DNA of 64,000 bases from Sphaerochaeta sp. Phil3. Its GTDB lineage: Bacteria > Spirochaetota > Spirochaetia > Sphaerochaetales > Sphaerochaetaceae. The notes under the pieces were generated by a model. It worked only from the letters and a program-made list of their open reading frames with translations. It did no database searches and was not told the DNA's origin. The position numbers and the translations under genes are program-made. The stretch spans positions 1 through 64,000 of the forward strand of contig MSGT01000046.1 of the NCBI GenBank assembly GCA_001940825.1, read 5' to 3'. Positions 59,028 to 64,000 of this stretch are shown here, piece by piece (the stretch's first letter is position 1; the number at the start of each line of letters is the position of its first letter).

Positions 59028-59690
59028 CTACTGTCTGAAATACTGAGGATACGCCTTCTGGTATTCGGCGGTCTCAACCTCTATCTTTGAAATGTGTTTT
59101 CTGTCAAGTTCAAGCAACCTTTCCACATCACCGGCCTTCAAGGCCTCCATGAGCTGTGCATGCTGAACGAGGATGTTCTTGAGGATGTCATCGAACAGGT
59201 AGCTCACCATTCGTATGCGGTGGTAGTTCCCACTTGTGCTTCTTATGGACTCGAAGACCCTGCTGTGGCCCGTCTCCTCGAAAAGCGCCATGTGCATGCA
59301 GTCGTCAAGGGCAAGGAATCCTGCCGTATCCCTGCACGAAAACGCCTCATGCTGCCGTGCTATGAGGTCTTCCCACTTTGACACAAGGCCTATCCTTTCA
59401 TAGCCCGATTCCCTTGCGCCCAGCTTCTCTATGGCGCCAAGCTCAAGGTACAGGCGCATGAAACGCTCGTCTCGTACACGTTCAAGGTCGATGAGAGACA
59501 CAGATGTTCCACTTTGAGGCTTTATCTCCACAAGTCCCTCAGACGCCAGCTTCTTCAGCGCATCGCGGATAGGGGAGATGCTTACGTTGTATTGCGTGCT
59601 CAAGGCGGAGAAGCTCAAAGGAGTGCCCGGTTTGAGCGAAAGGTTGAGTATTCTGTCTCGTAGGTCTGCGTATACGATATCGGTGAGCAT
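59028..59690 (-). CDS. GntR-family (FCD) transcriptional regulator
   Basis: 220 aa. An N-terminal winged HTH (ADLRDRILNLSLKPGTPLSF through SALSTQYNVSISPIRDALKKLASEGLVEI, ~5-65) is followed by an all-helical FCD ligand domain (~85-212), whose metal/ligand residues include the Asp and His in FLALDDCMHMALFEETGH. FCD regulators of hexuronate genes (UxuR, ExuR) bind uronates. It diverges from the hexuronate operon, and the shared gap contains a 26-bp palindrome over the operon -35 box. I use ATG 59690; the start has AAGG directly before it and lies 7 nt from a -10 box. Confidence 0.88.
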   Translation of the reverse strand: MLTDIVYADLRDRILNLSLKPGTPLSFSALSTQYNVSISPIRDALKKLASEGLVEIKPQSGTSVSLIDLERVRDERFMRLYLELGAIEKLGARESGYERIGLVSKWEDLIARQHEAFSCRDTAGFLALDDCMHMALFEETGHSRVFESIRSTSGNYHRIRMVSYLFDDILKNILVQHAQLMEALKAGDVERLLELDRKHISKIEVETAEYQKAYPQYFRQ

Positions 59691-59697
59691 CCTTGCC

Positions 59698-59726
59698 AGT
59701 ATAGCACAATGCAAATGACTTTTCCA
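59698..59726 (-). promoter_or_regulatory. Promoter of the GntR-family regulator
   Basis: Minus-strand TGGAAA (59721-59726), 17-bp spacer, TATACT (59698-59703) with an upstream TGC extension, seven bases before the ATG. Confidence 0.5.
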
Positions 59727-59762
59727 TTGAAATCTGCACAGGCTCCAGAGAGTGTGCAACAA

Positions 59763-59788
59763 AACGCAACTAAAATATCAGTTGCGTT
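59763..59788. promoter_or_regulatory. Candidate operator of the hexuronate operon
   Basis: Perfect inverted repeat AACGCAACT-8 nt-AGTTGCGTT. The right arm contains the -35 box of the plus-strand operon promoter, so a protein bound here would block it. Confidence 0.65.
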
Positions 59789-59810
59789 ATCTTACTAAAG
59801 CGGTTATAGT
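59782..59810 (+). promoter_or_regulatory. Promoter of the hexuronate operon
   Basis: TTGCGT (59782-59787), 17-bp spacer, TATAGT (59805-59810), about 60 nt before the first start codon. Confidence 0.6.
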
Positions 59811-59871
59811 TACAAATGGTGCAGCAAAAAGATTAATTTAAACCCTGTACCAAATGCAAATGGAGGCTTGT

Positions 59872-61338
59872 ATGTGGAAGACCGACGACGGACGTTCCTT
59901 TGAACTATACGAGGCGTCCAGGCATGACGACCTGTTCATGGTCGCCGCCTTGGATTGCGACTATCTGGTTGCAAAGCCAGAGCTTGGATTCGATGGAGAG
60001 ATCGTATTCAGCAACGACGAGAAGTGGATTCTAGCTCCGCTTTCCCATGCCAATGCAGATAGGCTTAGAAGCCTTTACCCCTTCACAGCCCCTTCAAGGG
60101 TCCTTGAAAGGGACAAGACAATGGGAGTTGGCGACCGCCTTGGCATTGCAACGGACGGACACCTCATGGTGTTCAGGGACTACCCGCAGGTGACTCCAAT
60201 ACTTGCACAGCAGTCCATAAGGGAGCTCAACCTCACCAACCGCACATTCCATGACGTCATAGACTGTGCGACCTTTGGTGTGTTCAGGAACAACTACACC
60301 ACAGGCTGGGGTGCTGACGGCGACCATGTGAAGACCGCAGACGAAGTGGAGTATGCCCTTTCAAGCGGCTGCACCATGATAACGCTTGACTGCAGCGAGC
60401 AGATAGACAACACGATAGACGGCCTTTCAAGTGCACAGGTAAGCGAGGGATACGAAGCGTTCAAGGCTCAGAACAAGGACTACGCCGCAGTCCTTGAAGG
60501 AATATACCTTGGAAAGACGTTCGACGTTGGAGAGGGCCACTGTATCCATTTCGACGAAGACATGTTCAAAAGATGCACTCTCATATACTGCAAGGCCATA
60601 GCCCATGCCATCGGTATATATGAGAACCATATCGTGTCGGGCGGCCAGTCCAAGGGGCAGAGGGCTGACTTCGAGATTTCAATCGACGAGACCATGACGC
60701 CAACCCATCCGGCCCAGCATTTCTTTGTAGCCAATGAGCTTTCAAGGGCAAAAGTGCATATAGCCACCGTGGCGCCTAGGTTCTGCGGCGAGTTCCAGAA
60801 GGGGATAGACTATATTGGCGACCTTGGCCAGTTCGAGCAGGAGATGAAGGTCCATGCCGCAATAGCAAGGCATTTTGGATACAAGCTCAGCATCCACAGC
60901 GGATCCGACAAGTTCTCCATCTTCCCATACGCAGGACGCGAGACCAAGGGAAGGTTCCATCTCAAGACTGCAGGTACCAACTGGCTTGAGGCCATGAAGC
61001 TTGTTGCAATGAAGGATTCATCGCTTTACAGAGAGGTCCACAGGTTCTCACTTGGTGCATTCAGCGAGGCGACCAAGTACTACCATGTCACAACAGACCT
61101 TTCCAAGATACCTGACATAGACACGTTGGACGATGCCCAGCTTGTGTCGCTGTTCTCCATGAACGATGCACGCCAGCTGATCCACATCACCTATGGTCTC
61201 ATTCTGAACGCAAAGGACAGCTCTGGTGCATCTTTGTTCAGGGATAGGCTCTACAGACTGTGGAGGACGTACAGAGAGGACTATGCAAGGCTTCTACACG
61301 AGCACATTGGAAACCACCTCAAGGCCATTTTGGTCTGA
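59872..61338 (+). CDS. Tagaturonate epimerase-family protein (UxaE-like)
   Basis: 488-aa protein. The block HSGSDKFSIFPYAGRETKGR and the following LKTAGTNWLEA are characteristic of the UxaE (tagaturonate/fructuronate epimerase) family known from Thermotoga and gut bacteria; conserved His and Asp residues for metal are spread through TLDCSEQIDN and FHLKTAGT. The enzyme would interconvert D-tagaturonate and D-fructuronate, joining galacturonate and glucuronate breakdown. The start at 59872 is chosen because GGAGG lies 5 nt before it; two earlier ATGs in frame have no such site. It is the first gene of the operon. The family call rests on motif memory. Confidence 0.75.
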   Translation: MWKTDDGRSFELYEASRHDDLFMVAALDCDYLVAKPELGFDGEIVFSNDEKWILAPLSHANADRLRSLYPFTAPSRVLERDKTMGVGDRLGIATDGHLMVFRDYPQVTPILAQQSIRELNLTNRTFHDVIDCATFGVFRNNYTTGWGADGDHVKTADEVEYALSSGCTMITLDCSEQIDNTIDGLSSAQVSEGYEAFKAQNKDYAAVLEGIYLGKTFDVGEGHCIHFDEDMFKRCTLIYCKAIAHAIGIYENHIVSGGQSKGQRADFEISIDETMTPTHPAQHFFVANELSRAKVHIATVAPRFCGEFQKGIDYIGDLGQFEQEMKVHAAIARHFGYKLSIHSGSDKFSIFPYAGRETKGRFHLKTAGTNWLEAMKLVAMKDSSLYREVHRFSLGAFSEATKYYHVTTDLSKIPDIDTLDDAQLVSLFSMNDARQLIHITYGLILNAKDSSGASLFRDRLYRLWRTYREDYARLLHEHIGNHLKAILV

Positions 61339-61420
61339 GTTTGGTGGAATGCGACAGGTACTGACGAATAAAGATACGAGATAGATACGAACAAAACGAA
61401 AAAGATTTTGGAGGAACAGG

Positions 61421-63025
61421 ATGAAACTTTGTCTTGACGGAATCAGGGACGCTGAATCCCGTAGACAGTGGCAGAATGCAGGCTATACGCTTCCTGCGTT
61501 CGACATAGAGAAGATGAGGGAGAACACCCTCAAAGGTTGCAGATGGGTGCATTTTGGTTCTGGAAACATATTCAGAGCCTTCCTTGCAGCCAGAATGCAG
61601 GACCTCTTGGACAAAGGACTTGAAGATACAGGAATCCTTGTTGGAGAGGCCTTCGATTGGGAGATGCTGGACGATGCATACGACAAATTCGACAACCTTA
61701 GCATAGACGTAACCCTCAAAAGCGATGGTACAGTGGGCAAGTCCGTTGTCGCATCTGTTGCGCAGGCTCTAAGATGCAGCCCTGCAAGAGAAGCCGACTG
61801 GTCGCGTTTCTGCCAGGTGTTCACAAGTCCGGCCCTCCAGATGGTGAGCTTCACAATCACGGAGAAGGGCTACTCGACTGCACCGGACTACGTGCAGGCC
61901 GATATCCTCAAGGGGCCTTCTTCATGTTCTACCGTGTGTTGTATGGTCACGTCCCTCCTTCTTGAAAGGTACAAGGCCGGCAAGCTCCCAATTGCGGTCG
62001 TAAGCATGGACAACTGTTCCAGAAACGGCGAAAAGCTTGGAAACGGCATCATGACCATAGCCCGCAGATGGCAGGAGCTTGGATTCGTGGAGCAGGGCTT
62101 CGTGGACTACGTATGCAACCCTGAAGTCGTCAGCTTCCCATGGTCCATGATCGACAAGATAACTCCAAGGCCTGATGCATCGGTTGCAGACATGCTCAAG
62201 GCCGATGGCGTTGAGGATATGGATATCGTCGTGACTTCCAAGAAGTCATGGGTTGCGCCTTTCGTCAACGCAGAGGAGTGCGAATACCTTGTCGTCGAGG
62301 ACTCCTTCCCAAACGGAAGGCCTGCATTGGACAAGGCCGGGGTGCTCTTCACTGACCGCGAGACCGTGACCAAGGTCGAGAGGATGAAGGTATGCACATG
62401 CCTCAACCCACTTCACACTGCAATGAGCGTCGCCGGATGCCTTCTTGGCTACAAGAAGATAAGCGATGAGATGAAGGATGATGACATAGTCGCCTACATA
62501 AAGAGGCTTGGCTATGTGGAGGGACTTCCTGTCGTGACGGACCCCGGCATCCTTTCACCAAAGAGCTTCATAGACGATGTCGTCTACAAGAGGCTTCCAA
62601 ACCCGTTCATGCCAGACACTCCTCAGAGGATTGCCACGGATACGAGCCAGAAGCTTGCAATCCGCTTTGGCGAGACCGTCAAGGAATACGAGAAGAGAGG
62701 CATGGACCTTTCGAATCTCAAGTGCGTACCGTTCGTGCTTGCATCATGGATGAGATACCTTCTTGCAGTAGACGACGAAGGCAATGCCTTTGAACCAAGC
62801 CCAGATCCACTTCTCGAGTCCGCTCAGAAGGATATGGCAGGCATTGTTTTTGGACAGCCAGCGAAGGATGGCGCATTGGTTGCAATAATGTCCCGTAGCG
62901 ATATATGGGGCTATGATCTGAACGCATCTCCTTTGAAGGAGGCTGTCGTTTCCAATTTCAAGAAGATGAACGAAGGTCCTGGTGCCGTAAGGAAGGCCCT
63001 TCACGAAATGGTTCAGACGTTCTGA
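61421..63025 (+). CDS. uxuB: Mannitol dehydrogenase-family oxidoreductase (fructuronate reductase-like)
   Basis: 534-aa polyol/hexuronate dehydrogenase of the long-chain MDR type that acts with NAD(H). The N-terminal Rossmann entry WVHFGSGNIFRAFLAARMQD, the central SMDNCSRNGEKLGNGI and the catalytic-lysine region KVCTCLNPLHTAMS are family hallmarks. In context it should reduce fructuronate to mannonate (UxuB) or tagaturonate to altronate (UxaB); presence of the epimerase upstream favours the fructuronate/mannonate route. TTTGGAGG lies before the ATG. It is followed by KDG kinase after 17 bp. Confidence 0.85.
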   Translation: MKLCLDGIRDAESRRQWQNAGYTLPAFDIEKMRENTLKGCRWVHFGSGNIFRAFLAARMQDLLDKGLEDTGILVGEAFDWEMLDDAYDKFDNLSIDVTLKSDGTVGKSVVASVAQALRCSPAREADWSRFCQVFTSPALQMVSFTITEKGYSTAPDYVQADILKGPSSCSTVCCMVTSLLLERYKAGKLPIAVVSMDNCSRNGEKLGNGIMTIARRWQELGFVEQGFVDYVCNPEVVSFPWSMIDKITPRPDASVADMLKADGVEDMDIVVTSKKSWVAPFVNAEECEYLVVEDSFPNGRPALDKAGVLFTDRETVTKVERMKVCTCLNPLHTAMSVAGCLLGYKKISDEMKDDDIVAYIKRLGYVEGLPVVTDPGILSPKSFIDDVVYKRLPNPFMPDTPQRIATDTSQKLAIRFGETVKEYEKRGMDLSNLKCVPFVLASWMRYLLAVDDEGNAFEPSPDPLLESAQKDMAGIVFGQPAKDGALVAIMSRSDIWGYDLNASPLKEAVVSNFKKMNEGPGAVRKALHEMVQTF

Positions 63026-63042
63026 TTCAAGGAGGTTTTGTC

Positions 63043-64000
63043 ATGAAGCTTAGAGGGAATTGCAAGTACGATCTGGTGTGCCCCACCAGCATGGGCGTGA
63101 GGATCACGCCTGTCGATAGACTTCCAGTGCACACAAGCCGCTTCTTCGAGATGCAGGCTACAAGTGCGGAGAGCAACGTTCTGAACGTGTCCTCGTCGCT
63201 TGGGCTCAAGACGAAGGTCCTTACATCGTTCGTCAAGGACAGCCCAATAGCCTCCTTCATAAAGGCTGAACTTAGGTTCAGGAACATAGACTACGAAGGT
63301 CCAGAGGTCCCACAGGGCGGTGCATGGGGCTATAGACACCAGTTCAACATTGCAGACAGCGGTTTTGGAAGCCGTGGACCAAGGGTCTGGAACGACCGCA
63401 GCGGAGAGGTTGGACGCACCCTCAAGGCCCAGGATTTCGATCTTGACAGGATCTTCCGTGTGGAAGGTGTGAGGATCCTCCACCTTTCAGGCCTTGTCTG
63501 TGCCTTGAGTCCTGAGACGACGGCTTTCTGCCTTGAGGTCGCAAGGGCGGCAAAGGCGAACGGCACCGTCATATCGTTCGACCTAAACTACAGAGCTTCG
63601 TTCTGGAAGGGTAGGGAGGAGGAGCTTCGCGCTGCATTCAGCGAGATCGCAGGTGTTGCTGACATCCTCATTGGAAACGAAGAGGACTTCCAGCTCGCCC
63701 TTGGAATGAAGGGACCTGAAGCCGGAGGAAAGGACCTTGAGAAGAAGATTGGACAGTTCAAGGACATGATAGCCCAGGTTAGGGCCTCCTATCCTCAGGC
63801 AAGCGTCTTTGCAACGACCCTCAGAGAGGTCGTGAGCGCCAACGAACACAACTGGGGCGCACTCGTCCTCGTTGGAGACACATGGTACGTGGAAGAGCCT
63901 CGTCCAATACAGGTCATGGACCGCATTGGTGGCGGTGACGGATTCGTTGGAGGCCTTCTCTATGCAATCCTTGCCGGAAAACCACAGGAGGATTGGATAA
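63043..64000 (+). CDS. kdgK: 2-dehydro-3-deoxygluconokinase (PfkB family), cut by the window end
   Basis: At least 319 codons, open at the window edge. A ribokinase-fold kinase: TSAESNVLNVSSSLGLKTKV in the substrate part, SFDLNYRASFWKG (typical of KDG kinases), GNEEDFQLALGM, and the catalytic DRIGGGDGFVGG with the general-base Asp near residue 300. The Phe/Gly after GGGD varies from the usual GGGDSF. It phosphorylates 2-keto-3-deoxygluconate to KDPG, the last activation step before KDPG aldolase. AAGGAGG precedes the ATG. UxuA (mannonate dehydratase) has not appeared by the end of the window. Confidence 0.88.
   Translation, partial: MKLRGNCKYDLVCPTSMGVRITPVDRLPVHTSRFFEMQATSAESNVLNVSSSLGLKTKVLTSFVKDSPIASFIKAELRFRNIDYEGPEVPQGGAWGYRHQFNIADSGFGSRGPRVWNDRSGEVGRTLKAQDFDLDRIFRVEGVRILHLSGLVCALSPETTAFCLEVARAAKANGTVISFDLNYRASFWKGREEELRAAFSEIAGVADILIGNEEDFQLALGMKGPEAGGKDLEKKIGQFKDMIAQVRASYPQASVFATTLREVVSANEHNWGALVLVGDTWYVEEPRPIQVMDRIGGGDGFVGGLLYAILAGKPQEDWI

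Overview
The window looks like chromosome of a fermentative, probably host-associated spirochaete (Spirochaetota, Treponema/Sphaerochaeta-like). This is inferred from gene content: bifunctional AdhE, Mn-dependent CBS-type pyrophosphatase, glycogen synthesis, hexuronate catabolism, many lipoproteins, and surface genes behind homopolymeric-G promoters. No 16S or other decisive marker is present. Genes are dense on both strands, with two tRNAs (Asn-GTT, Arg-CCT), one likely 6S RNA, and no rRNA, prophage, transposase or CRISPR array.

Layout. 1-9 kb: tRNA-Asn, phosphohexomutase, an rRNA methyltransferase with a very long Arg/Asp/Gly/Ser-rich tail, a KdpDE-like two-component pair, a CNNM/CorC protein and GlnS. 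9-15 kb: a PfkB sugar kinase, an HtrA-like protease, UvrB and a basic coiled-coil protein. 14.6-18.4 kb: a thiamine-type ABC transporter with a fused permease. 18.5-20 kb: repeats, then a lipoprotein gene behind a promoter with nine Gs in its spacer. 20-27 kb: glgC, glgA, and a TPR-tsaE-tsaB-trxB operon. 27-36 kb: nucleoside phosphorylase, 6S RNA, pyrophosphatase, AdhE, an APH-like kinase, PrsW, an XRE regulator and transaldolase. 36-40 kb: a sugar ABC operon without its ATPase. 39.7-45 kb: an accessory region with tandem repeats, a candidate type I toxin-antitoxin locus, a second poly-G lipoprotein, an AAA/DUF4143 ATPase and a decayed third poly-G locus. 46-59 kb: OPT transporter, RlmN, HflX, YchF, a riboflavin-kinase/winged-helix fusion, lipoproteins, TopA, Smr and PAP2. 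59-64 kb: a GntR-controlled hexuronate operon (epimerase, oxidoreductase, KDG kinase) running off the end.

Cross-cutting features: (1) poly-G promoters suggest phase-variable surface display; (2) six genes without a Shine-Dalgarno start 6-8 nt after a sigma70-like -10 box, implying leaderless mRNAs; (3) degenerate 9-bp-period tandem arrays fill several intergenic gaps; (4) a 168-bp element with inverted ends occurs twice. All functional calls come from reading motifs in the translated sequence; no database search was run.
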